Source of the DNA: JAIBJP01 sp035639875
GTDB lineage: Bacteria > Actinomycetota > Thermoleophilia > Gaiellales > Gaiellaceae
Reading direction: 5' to 3'
Assembly: GCA_035639875.1 (NCBI GenBank)
Contig: DASQXE010000198.1
Span: forward strand, 1 to 35,402
Length of the DNA: 35,402 nt
Made by a program: the position numbers and the translations under genes. The notes beneath the pieces are model-generated. The model was given only the letters and a program-made list of their open reading frames with translations, was not told the DNA's origin and did not search any database. Positions 1-7,680 of the stretch are shown here, one piece after another (the stretch's first letter is position 1; every line of letters starts with the position of its first letter).

Positions 1-1
1 C

Positions 2-796
2 GCGAAGAAGCTCACCGTTCGCAATCCGGACGGCTCGCTGAAGGTCGTCGGCCTCGATCCTCTGGACGGCTTCTACGAGAACGTGGCCGCCCACTGGGCA
101 CCCCAGTGGGGCGTCGACTGGACCGACGCATCCGGCAAGTCGATCCTCTCCACGAGTCCCGGCTGGGCCAAGTGGCTCCAATGGACGAAGGAGCTCATCG
201 ACTGGTACGGCTACAAGAACCTCGTCCGTTTCCAGGCGAGCGCGGGCGACGAGTTCTCGCCTCAGCAGGCCTTCGAGCGCGGCAAGTTGGCGATGAACCT
301 CGACGGGGAGTGGCGCGTTGCCTTCATCGACGCCGAGCATCCGGAGCTCAACTATGGGACGGCGCCCTTCCCGGTCGACGACGACCAGCCCGACCTGTAC
401 GGATCCGGCTACACGACGGGGAGCATCATCGGCATCCCGAAGACGTCGAAGCACCAGGACGCGGCGTGGGAGCTCGTCAAGTATCTGGGCACCGACACGG
501 GCGCGCTCGTGAAGATGACGAACGGGATCCGCAACGTCCCGACGACGAATGACGCGTTGAAGTCGCCGGGCATCAAGCCCGACGAGAACTTCAACGTCTT
601 CCTGCAAATCTTCGCCAACCCGAACACGCGGACGACGCCCGTGACCATCGTCGGGAGCGCGAACCAGGATCTGGCGGACGCCTTCGTCGCGAAGTACCAG
701 GCGGGTAAGGTCGACGACCTCCAGGCCGGGCTCGCGAACCTCGACAAGCAGATCGACGCGCAGCTCGCGGCCGCCGGGGGCGCTCAGGTTCCGTGA
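2..796 (+). CDS. Sugar ABC transporter substrate-binding protein (5' partial)
   Basis: The reading frame is open from the left edge, so the N-terminus and any lipoprotein signal lie outside the window; about 264 C-terminal residues are present. The sequence resembles the C-lobe of MalE/UgpB-type (family 1) extracellular solute-binding proteins: a stretch with FERGKLAMNLDGEWR, then GSIIGIPKTSKHQDAAWELVKYL, here split by the usual pattern of 'G-x-I-P-x-x-S-K-x-x-x-A-W-x-x-V-K-Y'. It would bind the sugar outside the membrane and deliver it to the two permeases that follow. One base separates its stop from the next start, so it is the first visible gene of the operon. The family call is firm; the ligand cannot be read from this fragment. 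Confidence 0.9.
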   Translation, partial: AKKLTVRNPDGSLKVVGLDPLDGFYENVAAHWAPQWGVDWTDASGKSILSTSPGWAKWLQWTKELIDWYGYKNLVRFQASAGDEFSPQQAFERGKLAMNLDGEWRVAFIDAEHPELNYGTAPFPVDDDQPDLYGSGYTTGSIIGIPKTSKHQDAAWELVKYLGTDTGALVKMTNGIRNVPTTNDALKSPGIKPDENFNVFLQIFANPNTRTTPVTIVGSANQDLADAFVAKYQAGKVDDLQAGLANLDKQIDAQLAAAGGAQVP

Positions 797-797
797 G

Positions 798-1796
798 GTG
801 AGCGCAACCGCGCAACCTGCAGCTCCGGGAGCGCCGGTGATCGATCGCCGGCGCTCCCGCCGCAAAGCCGCGTGGCGGCGCCGTGGGACGGTGCTCGCCT
901 TCATGAGCCCCTGGATCGCGGGCTTCGCGATCTTCTTCGGCTACCCGCTCGTGATGACCGCGTACTTCTCCTTCACGCACTACGACCTGCTCTCCTCGCC
1001 GCGCTGGATCGGGCTGGCGAACTACCGGTACCTCTTCAACGGAGACCAGCAGGTCTGGCCGGCCGTCTCGAACACGCTCTGGTTCATGGCCGTCTCGGTA
1101 CCCGCGAACGCGCTCTTCGCCTTCGGAATCGCACTCATGCTCTCGCGCGCGCGGAGCGGCGTCGGGTTCTTCCGCACCGTGTTCTACCTGCCCGCGCTCG
1201 CGCCGCCCGTCGCGGCGACCCTCGGGTTTGTCTACCTCCTGAACCCCGGGACCGGACCGGTCAACCAGCTGCTCGGGAAGCTGGGCATCGACGGCCCACT
1301 CTGGTTCGACTCCCCGCAGTGGGCGAAACCCTCGCTCGTCCTCCTCGGAATGTGGGGCATCGGGAACCTCATGATCATCTTCCTCGCCGCGATCATCGAC
1401 GTGCCGCGGCACCTCCACGAATCCGCTGCTCTCGACGGCGCGGGTCCGCTCCAGCGCCTGCGTTACGTCACGCTTCCGACGATCAGCCCCGTGATCCTCT
1501 TCGCGATCGTCATCGGGGTGATCGATTCGCTCCAGTACTTCACACAGGCGTACGTCGCGAGCACGATCGCGGGCGGCTCCGCGGCTTCCGCGACCGAAGG
1601 GGCCAATTCTCTCGGCTACCCGCTCGAGTCCACGCTCTTCTACCCGATCCTGCTCTATCAGCAGGGGTTCCGCTACTTCAACATGGGCTACGCATCGGCG
1701 ATGGCGATCCTGCTCCTGTTCGTCGCCTTCGCGGTCACCGCTATCGTCCTTCGCAACTCGCGCCGCTGGGTGCACATCGCGGGAGCGGCGAGATGA
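798..1796 (+). CDS. Sugar ABC transporter permease, MalF/UgpA type
   Basis: A 332-residue CUT1-family inner-membrane permease. After a basic cytoplasmic N-terminus, the first membrane helix begins near residue 32 (LAFMSPWIAGFAIFF), and several further hydrophobic segments follow. The cytoplasmic EAA loop that docks on the ATPase is visible near residues 210-235 as ESAALDGAG followed by LRYVTLPTISP. The GTG start lies 2 bases after the preceding stop and is preferred because the hydrophobic pattern then matches MalF/UgpA proteins. It overlaps the next permease by 4 bases (ATGA). It should form a heterodimer with that protein to move the imported sugar. Confidence 0.93.
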   Translation: MSATAQPAAPGAPVIDRRRSRRKAAWRRRGTVLAFMSPWIAGFAIFFGYPLVMTAYFSFTHYDLLSSPRWIGLANYRYLFNGDQQVWPAVSNTLWFMAVSVPANALFAFGIALMLSRARSGVGFFRTVFYLPALAPPVAATLGFVYLLNPGTGPVNQLLGKLGIDGPLWFDSPQWAKPSLVLLGMWGIGNLMIIFLAAIIDVPRHLHESAALDGAGPLQRLRYVTLPTISPVILFAIVIGVIDSLQYFTQAYVASTIAGGSAASATEGANSLGYPLESTLFYPILLYQQGFRYFNMGYASAMAILLLFVAFAVTAIVLRNSRRWVHIAGAAR

Positions 1797-2677
1797 CGAG
1801 CGCAACGGTCGAAGCGGCCGCGATCGTCCGGCGGAAACCGCCTGCAGACGTCCGGCGGCGCAGATTCCTCTTCGCCGTCGCCAACCACAGCCTGCTGATC
1901 GCGGCCGCGATCATCTTCCTGGCGCCGTTTCTCTTCATCGTCCTGACGGCGTTTATGACGAACGCGCAGGCCCTCTCGCCCGACCTCTGGCCGCACCCGT
2001 TCCGCTGGCACAACTTCATCGACGTCTTCCGAAAGATCCCGCTCTGGCGTTACGCGCTGAACTCGCTCCTCTACAGCGGGCTGGCAACGCTCTTCCTCCT
2101 CGTCTCGAGCATCCCGGTCGCCTACGCGCTCTCGCGCCTCCGCTGGCGCGGCCGCCACGCAGCGTTCCTCATCGTCCTCGTGGCGATGATGCTCCCGCCG
2201 CAGGTGACGGTGATCCCGGTCTACGTCATGTGGGCGAAGCTCCACCTGACGGGGACGCTTTGGCCGCTGATCCTGCCCAACCTGCTCGGCGACGCCTTCT
2301 CGATCTTCCTCCTCCGCCAGTTCTTCCTCACCATCCCGGAGGAGTACGTGGACGCAGCGCGTGTCGACGGCTGCGGCGAGTTCCGCATCTTGACGACCGT
2401 CGTGCTTCGCCTCGCCAAGCCGGCCATCGCGGCGGTCGCCCTCTTTTCGTTCCTCTATACGTTCAATGACTTCTTCGGCCCCCTTCTCTACACGGGCGAG
2501 AACCCGGCGAACTGGACGGTGTCCGTAGGGCTGTCCCAATTCCGGACGATCTACCAGGTTCAGTGGAACCTGACGATGGCGGCCACGCTCCTGGCGATCG
2601 CACCGGTCATCCTGCTCTTCTTCTTCGCCCAGCGGGTCTTCGTCGAAGGCGTGACGCTCACGGGGGTGAAGGGATGA
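1793..2677 (+). CDS. Sugar ABC transporter permease, MalG/UgpE type
   Basis: A 294-residue second permease of the CUT1 importer. The ATG at 1793 overlaps the upstream stop as ATGA; the same frame is open far upstream, but that part is a shadow of the preceding gene. About six membrane helices are evident. The EAA loop reads YVDAARVDGCGEF followed by VVLRLAKPAI; the usual Pro of the 'LP' step is Arg here, a minor deviation. It pairs with the MalF-type permease and is energised by the ATPase encoded at 4936. A 4-base overlap with the GH4 gene implies translational coupling. Confidence 0.93.
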   Translation: MTSATVEAAAIVRRKPPADVRRRRFLFAVANHSLLIAAAIIFLAPFLFIVLTAFMTNAQALSPDLWPHPFRWHNFIDVFRKIPLWRYALNSLLYSGLATLFLLVSSIPVAYALSRLRWRGRHAAFLIVLVAMMLPPQVTVIPVYVMWAKLHLTGTLWPLILPNLLGDAFSIFLLRQFFLTIPEEYVDAARVDGCGEFRILTTVVLRLAKPAIAAVALFSFLYTFNDFFGPLLYTGENPANWTVSVGLSQFRTIYQVQWNLTMAATLLAIAPVILLFFFAQRVFVEGVTLTGVKG

Positions 2678-3933
2678 AGGTCGCCGTCGTCGGTGGAGGC
2701 TCGACCTACACGCCCGAGCTCGTCAGCGGCCTCGCCCGCGAGCGTGATCGTCTGGATGTGCGGGAGCTCGTTCTGCAGGACATCGACGCCGAGCGGCGCG
2801 AGGTCGTCGGCGGAATGGCGGCCCGGATGCTCGAGCGTGCCGGGTTCGACGGAAAGCTGGAGATCACCGGCGACCTCGACCGGGCGCTGGACGGCGCCGA
2901 TTTCGTCCTCATTCAGATTCGCGTGGGCGGCCAGGAGGCCCGCCTTCGGGACGAGACGCTCCCGCTCGCGTGCGGTTGCATCGGGCAGGAAACGACCGGC
3001 GCGGGCGGGTTCGCAAAAGCCATGAGGACGGTTCCGGTCGTTCTGGACATCGCGGCGCGTGTTCGTCGGCGCGCGGCTCCCGAGGCCTGGATCATTGACT
3101 TCACGAACCCCGTCGGGATCGTGACGCGCGCACTCCTGGACGCCGGTCACCGCGCCGTCGGGCTCTGCAACGTCGCGATCGGCTTCCAGCGTTCCTTCGC
3201 GCGCATGCTCGGGATCGAGCCGCAGCGCCTACTGGTCGACCAGGTTGGGCTCAACCACCTCACCTGGGTGCGGGCCGTCCGCCTCGACGGGGACGACCTG
3301 CTGCCCGAGCTCCTGGCCGCACGCGGGGACGAGATAGCCGAGCAGGTAGAGCAGCCGCGCAGTCTCCTCGACGAGCTCGGCGTCGTTCCGTCGTACTACC
3401 TCCGCTACTTCTACGCGCACGACGAGGTGCTCGCGGAGCAGCTCGAGGGGACGCCGCGCGCCGAGGACGTCATGGAGATCGAGCGGCGGCTACTCGACCT
3501 GTACCGCGATTCTTCCGTGGCCGAAAAGCCCGCGCTTCTGGAGAAGCGGGGCGGCGCTTTCTACAGCGAGGCGGCGATCGGACTTGCCGCCGCGCTTGCC
3601 GCAGGAAACGGCGAGACGCACGTCGTCGACGTCAGGAATGACGGCACGTTGGCGGGTCTCGCGGAGGACGACGTGGTCGAGCTGCCCGCGACGATCGAGC
3701 CTGACGGCCCCGTCCCGCTTCCGCAGGAGCCGCTTGCGCCTGAGCTGCTTGGGCTCATCCAGCACGTGGCCGCCTACGAGCGGCTGACCGCGCAAGCGGC
3801 CGTGAGAGGCGACCGCGAGCTCGCCCGCAAGGCGCTGCTGGCGCATCCGCTGATCGGCCAATACGCGATCGCGGAGGAGCTCGTCGAGCGGCTTTTACAA
3901 GAAGGGGTCGCGCCCCTACGGGGTGCAGCGTGA
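2674..3933 (+). CDS. Glycoside hydrolase family 4 (6-phospho-glycosidase-like)
   Basis: A 419-residue GH4 enzyme. The N-terminus VAVVGGGSTYTPEL is the NAD-binding glycine-rich motif of this family. The metal site is seen as CNVAIG (Cys165, Asn166) and GLNHLTW (His195). Known GH4 members use NAD+ and a divalent metal in a redox-assisted elimination and often act on 6-phospho-sugars imported by a PTS. Here the partner is an ABC importer, so the substrate is either unphosphorylated or is phosphorylated by the kinase encoded next. The start overlaps the permease stop by 4 bases. The family is confident; specificity (alpha or beta, phospho or not) is open. Confidence 0.9.
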   Translation: MKVAVVGGGSTYTPELVSGLARERDRLDVRELVLQDIDAERREVVGGMAARMLERAGFDGKLEITGDLDRALDGADFVLIQIRVGGQEARLRDETLPLACGCIGQETTGAGGFAKAMRTVPVVLDIAARVRRRAAPEAWIIDFTNPVGIVTRALLDAGHRAVGLCNVAIGFQRSFARMLGIEPQRLLVDQVGLNHLTWVRAVRLDGDDLLPELLAARGDEIAEQVEQPRSLLDELGVVPSYYLRYFYAHDEVLAEQLEGTPRAEDVMEIERRLLDLYRDSSVAEKPALLEKRGGAFYSEAAIGLAAALAAGNGETHVVDVRNDGTLAGLAEDDVVELPATIEPDGPVPLPQEPLAPELLGLIQHVAAYERLTAQAAVRGDRELARKALLAHPLIGQYAIAEELVERLLQEGVAPLRGAA

Positions 3934-4943
3934 GCACGCCGATCCTGCTGGCGGTCGACGGCGGTAACTCGAAGACCGACCTCGCGCTCGCGCGCGCCGA
4001 CGGCGAGGTATTGGCCCTCGTTCGCGGGCCCCACAGCTCGCCGCATCGGCTCGGCCTTGAAGGCTCGCTCGACCTCCTCGAAGGCCTGCTCGAGGCCGCA
4101 CTCGAAGAAGCGGGGCTTCGGCGTTCCAACGGGCCTGTCGCCGACCTCGCCCAGCTGCTCCTGGCCGGGGTCGACGTGCCCGCCGAGGAGGAGCAGCTGC
4201 GCCACGGCGTCGAGCGCCGCGGCTGGGCGAAGCAGGTGCGCGTCGGCAACGACACCTACGCCGTCCTGCGGGCGGGCACGGAGCGAGGCTGGGGCATCGC
4301 CGTCGTCTGCGGCGCCGGGATCAACTGCGTCGGCGTCTCTCCCGACGGACGGCACGCCCGCTTCCCAGCGTTGGGAACGATCAGCGGCGACTGGGGCGGC
4401 GGATACGACGTCGGGCTCGCGGCCCTGTACGCCGCCGCTCGGAGCGAAGACGGAAGAGGGCCGAGGACGAAGCTCGAGCGCTCGGTGCCGAGGCACTTCG
4501 GCCTCGACGCGCCGCATGAGCTCGCGGAAGAGATCCATCGGAACCGGATCGACGCACGCAGGCTCGAGGAGCTGCCGCCGATCGTGTTCGCCGAAGCTGC
4601 CTGCGATCGAGTTGCCGGCGAGATCGTCGAGCGCCTCGCGAAGGAGGTCGTGGCCCTCGCCCGAGTCGCCCTGGAGCGGCTGAAGCTGCACAACGAGTCC
4701 ACGGAGGTTCTGCTGGGCGGAGGTCTGCTCCAGGCCGCAGACGGGCGCCTGATCGGCTCGATCGAAGCCGGGTTGCACGAATTCGCGCCGACGGTCGTCA
4801 TCCGCAGGGCGACGTCGGCCCCGATCGTGGGAGCGGCGCTCCTCGCATCCGACGGGCTGGACGCGAACGGCAAGGCGCAAGCGCGCCTCCGCGAGGAGCT
4901 GACGGCGGCGTCGGAGCGACTTGAAGGGAGAAACGATGGCTGA
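3930..4943 (+). CDS. BadF/BadG/BcrA-type ATPase, probable N-acetylglucosamine/glucosamine kinase
   Basis: A 337-residue ASKHA-fold kinase. The phosphate-1 motif AVDGGNSKTDLAL stands at the N-terminus, a VGNDTYAVLRAG segment near residue 106, a glycine-rich GIAVVCGAGINCVGV near 122, ISGDWGGGYDVG near 151, and a C-terminal adenosine motif EVLLGGGLLQA. This matches the BadF/BadG/BcrA family to which eukaryotic-type N-acetylglucosamine kinases and bacterial glucosamine kinases belong. In this operon it probably phosphorylates the hexosamine released from the imported oligosaccharide. GTG start in a 4-base overlap with the GH4 gene. Substrate assignment is from context. Confidence 0.85.
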   Translation: MSTPILLAVDGGNSKTDLALARADGEVLALVRGPHSSPHRLGLEGSLDLLEGLLEAALEEAGLRRSNGPVADLAQLLLAGVDVPAEEEQLRHGVERRGWAKQVRVGNDTYAVLRAGTERGWGIAVVCGAGINCVGVSPDGRHARFPALGTISGDWGGGYDVGLAALYAAARSEDGRGPRTKLERSVPRHFGLDAPHELAEEIHRNRIDARRLEELPPIVFAEAACDRVAGEIVERLAKEVVALARVALERLKLHNESTEVLLGGGLLQAADGRLIGSIEAGLHEFAPTVVIRRATSAPIVGAALLASDGLDANGKAQARLREELTAASERLEGRNDG

Positions 4944-6009
4944 CGTCCGCTTCGAACAGGCGACGAAGATCTATCCCGGAACCGATGCCCCCGCCGTCGA
5001 CGCGCTCGATCTCCACGTCGACGACGGCGAGCTCGTCGTGCTCGTCGGGCCGTCCGGCTCGGGTAAGACGACCGCGCTGCGAATGCTTGCAGGCCTGGAG
5101 GAAGTGGACGCCGGCGCCGTCTACATCGGCGACCGCGACGTCACGGATCTGCAGCCGAAGAAGCGCGACGTGGCCATGGTGTTCCAAAACTATGCGCTCT
5201 ACCCGTACTTCACCGTCGCCGCGAACATCGGCTTCCCGCTCAAGCTGGCGAAAGTCCGGAAGGCCGAGCGCGGGCGCCGCGTGCAGGAAGTCGCCGAGCT
5301 GCTCGGGCTGATTCCGTATCTGGAGCGGAAGCCGGCGCAACTCTCGGGCGGACAGCGGCAGCGTGTCGCGATGGGGCGTGCGATCGTGCGCAAGCCGAAG
5401 GTCTTCCTCATGGACGAGCCCCTTTCGAACCTGGACGCCAAGCTCCGGGTCCAGATGCGGGCCGACATCGCGGCGTTGCAGTCCCGGCTGGGTGTCACCA
5501 CTGTCTACGTCACCCACGATCAGTCGGAGGCGATGACGCTCGGCCACCGCGTCGCCGCGATGAACGAGGGCCGTCTGCAGCAGTACGGGCCGCCGCGGGA
5601 GCTCTACAACCACCCCGTCAACACGTTCGTCGCCGGTTTCATCGGCTCGCCTTCGATGAATCTCTGCACGTTGCCGCTCGGCTCGAACGGCTCCCTGTCC
5701 CTCGGGAGCGAGCAGGTGCCGGTGACGGCGCAAACGAACGGGCGCAAGGAGCTCGTCCTCGGTCTGCGCCCGGAATCGCTCGAGCTGGCGTCGGAAGGAA
5801 TTCCGGCCAAGGTGGAAGTGGTCGAGGAGGTCGGCGCGGATGCGTACGTTTTCTGCGTGGCCAACCTTCCGGGCGGCGAAGCGAAGCTCGTCGCCCGCAC
5901 GGATTGCCGGCGTGCGCCCGAGCGGGGGGCACGGGTCGCGCTCAAGCCGAAGCCGGACGAGGCGCACATCTTCGACCCGGAGACCGGTGAGCGGCTCGGG
6001 ACGTCATGA
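4936..6009 (+). CDS. Sugar ABC transporter ATP-binding protein (UgpC/MsiK type)
   Basis: A 357-residue ATPase with the complete set of ABC motifs: Walker A GPSGSGKT (residues 38-45), Q-loop QNYALYP, signature LSGGQRQR (from residue 136), Walker B FLMDEP (Asp158-Glu159 region) and H-loop VTHDQ. The C-terminal third is the TOBE/MalK regulatory domain typical of CUT1 ATPases. The ATG at 4936 follows a GAAGGGAG ribosome-binding site and overlaps the kinase gene by 8 bases; an in-frame TTG at 4921 is less likely. Many actinobacteria share one MsiK ATPase among several importers, so a dedicated ATPase inside the operon makes this a self-contained transporter. Confidence 0.95.
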   Translation: MADVRFEQATKIYPGTDAPAVDALDLHVDDGELVVLVGPSGSGKTTALRMLAGLEEVDAGAVYIGDRDVTDLQPKKRDVAMVFQNYALYPYFTVAANIGFPLKLAKVRKAERGRRVQEVAELLGLIPYLERKPAQLSGGQRQRVAMGRAIVRKPKVFLMDEPLSNLDAKLRVQMRADIAALQSRLGVTTVYVTHDQSEAMTLGHRVAAMNEGRLQQYGPPRELYNHPVNTFVAGFIGSPSMNLCTLPLGSNGSLSLGSEQVPVTAQTNGRKELVLGLRPESLELASEGIPAKVEVVEEVGADAYVFCVANLPGGEAKLVARTDCRRAPERGARVALKPKPDEAHIFDPETGERLGTS

Positions 6010-7082
6010 ACGCCGAGCCAAAGCGCGAGGCGACCGCGCCGGGCGAGCTCTTCCTCTCTGAGATCCGCGAGCAGCCGGAGGCGCTCATGCGCCTGCTCGA
6101 ACACGAGGCGGAGTTCGAGATGATCTCGCGCGCAATCGCGGAGCGGCGGCCGGCCGCCGTGCGGCTCGTCGGACACGGAACCTCGGACGCGGCCGCGACC
6201 TACGGCACCTATGCGTTCGGCCTCCTGCCGGGGCTGACGGCTCTGCGGGACACGATCTCCCTCACTGTCTACTACGGCGCAACGTTCGATCTCACCGGCT
6301 CCGTCGTCCTGGCGCTCTCACAGTCGGGTCGCACTCCCGACGTAGTCGAGTACGTCACGCGCACGCGGAAGCGCGGTGCCTTCACCGTGGCGATCACGAA
6401 CGAACCGGAATCGGAGCTCGCCGCGGCGGCCGAGGCCACCATTCCGCTGTCCGCCGGATCTGAGCGTTCGGTGGCCGCGTCCAAGACGTACCTGAACCAG
6501 CTCGCGGCGCTCGCGCTTCTCGCCGCCGGCGCCGCCGGGCGCGGAGAGGAGTTCGCCGCCGGACTTCGGTCCCTTGCCGCGCAGCTGGCCGACGCGATCG
6601 GACCGCTGGAGCAGGCCGTGTCGGCCCCGGCGGTCGCGTTCACCTATGTCGGCCGCATGTACGTCATCGGACGCGGGCTCGAGTTTGCGACCGCGCGCGA
6701 AGTGGCTCTCAAGCTGACCGAGACCTGTCGAGTGGCGGCCGAGCCCCTCACCGCGACGGACCTCGCTCACGGCCCGGTGGCCGCGCTCGATTCGCTCTTT
6801 CCCGTTTGGACGATCGCGTCACACGACGAAAGTCTCCCTGCTGTGATCGACGGTGTCCGCCGCGTCCGCGACGCCGGCGCAACCGTTATCGCCAGCGGCA
6901 CGGCGGCCGCGGAGATCGAAGGAGCGGCCTATCGGCTTCCGGTCCCCGACCCGCCGAACGCGATCCTCGCTCCACTTCTCTCCGTCGTCCCGGGCCAGCT
7001 CTTCGCCGCTGCCCTGGCGCAAGCGAAGGGGCTCGATCCTGACCATCCCGAGCGTCTGAGCAAAGTGACGCTGGCGCGGTAG
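6006..7082 (+). CDS. Double SIS-domain protein, glucosamine-6-phosphate deaminase/isomerase-like
   Basis: A 358-residue protein with two SIS (sugar isomerase) domains, equivalent to the isomerase half of GlmS without its glutaminase domain. Visible signatures are VGHGTSDAAATYG, SQSGRTPDVVEYV (phosphosugar-binding Ser-x-Ser-Gly loop), AASKTYLNQLAALA, and ATDLAHGPVAAL late in the protein. Stand-alone proteins of this layout include NagB-II type glucosamine-6-phosphate deaminases and AgaS. Next to a hexosamine kinase it probably converts glucosamine-6-phosphate to fructose-6-phosphate and ammonia. Start overlaps the ATPase stop as ATGA. Architecture is certain; the exact reaction is inferred. 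Confidence 0.88.
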   Translation: MNAEPKREATAPGELFLSEIREQPEALMRLLEHEAEFEMISRAIAERRPAAVRLVGHGTSDAAATYGTYAFGLLPGLTALRDTISLTVYYGATFDLTGSVVLALSQSGRTPDVVEYVTRTRKRGAFTVAITNEPESELAAAAEATIPLSAGSERSVAASKTYLNQLAALALLAAGAAGRGEEFAAGLRSLAAQLADAIGPLEQAVSAPAVAFTYVGRMYVIGRGLEFATAREVALKLTETCRVAAEPLTATDLAHGPVAALDSLFPVWTIASHDESLPAVIDGVRRVRDAGATVIASGTAAAEIEGAAYRLPVPDPPNAILAPLLSVVPGQLFAAALAQAKGLDPDHPERLSKVTLAR

Positions 7083-7089
7083 GAGCTCG

Positions 7090-7680
7090 GTGCGAGTCGC
7101 GCTGACCTTCGACGTTGAGCACCCCGCGCGTCCTACCAGGGCGGGCGTAGAGGATCAGATCCTGGCCGTGCTCGCGGCCAAGGAGGTTCCGGGAACGTTC
7201 TTCCTCCAAGGCCGCTGGGCGCGCGCGAACCCGGATCAGGCGCGTCGAATCGCCTCGGCCGGTCATCTGATCGGAAACCACTCGCATCACCACGCGCCGA
7301 TGAACGGCCTCACCGACGACGGCTTCCGCGCCGACGTGAAGGACGCCGAGGAGACGATTCACGGCATCACGGGCATCGATCCGCGCCCCTGGTTTCGCTG
7401 CCCGTTCGGCGCCGGGATGGATGACGAGCGTGTACTGCGTCTCCTCGCCGCGCTCGGGTATCGCCACGTCGGCTGGGACGTGGATCCGAAGGACTGGGAC
7501 GACCACCGAACGCGCGCGGACATCGTCGGCGCCGTCCTTGAGGGCGTGAGCGAGCGAGATGACTCCATCGTCCTCCTGCACGGGTGGCCGGCGAAGACCG
7601 GTGAGGCACTGCGCGAGATCGTCGACCGGCTGCTCAGGGCCGGCCCCGAGTTCGTCGACGTCAGGGCGTTCGCCCCTTAG
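7090..7680 (+). CDS. Polysaccharide (NodB-type) deacetylase, cytoplasmic
   Basis: A 196-residue carbohydrate-esterase family 4 domain with almost nothing else. Motifs: TFDVE (catalytic-base Asp kept, the second Asp of the usual TFDDG replaced by Val), HSHHH fitting the metal-binding HSxxH, RCPFGAG (RxPxG), GWDVDPKDWD, and VLLHGW with the late His. There is no signal peptide or membrane segment, unlike secreted chitin or peptidoglycan deacetylases, so it should act inside the cell. As the last gene of the sugar operon it could deacetylate the imported N-acetyl sugar and take the place of NagA. GTG start with AGGAG 4-5 bases upstream. Its stop overlaps that of the convergent metalloprotease gene. 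Confidence 0.87.
   Translation: MRVALTFDVEHPARPTRAGVEDQILAVLAAKEVPGTFFLQGRWARANPDQARRIASAGHLIGNHSHHHAPMNGLTDDGFRADVKDAEETIHGITGIDPRPWFRCPFGAGMDDERVLRLLAALGYRHVGWDVDPKDWDDHRTRADIVGAVLEGVSERDDSIVLLHGWPAKTGEALREIVDRLLRAGPEFVDVRAFAP

Noticed and set aside
872..1792. Long N-terminal extension of the second permease frame
   Set aside because: It is an Arg-rich shadow of the first permease gene; the true start is the ATGA overlap at 1793.
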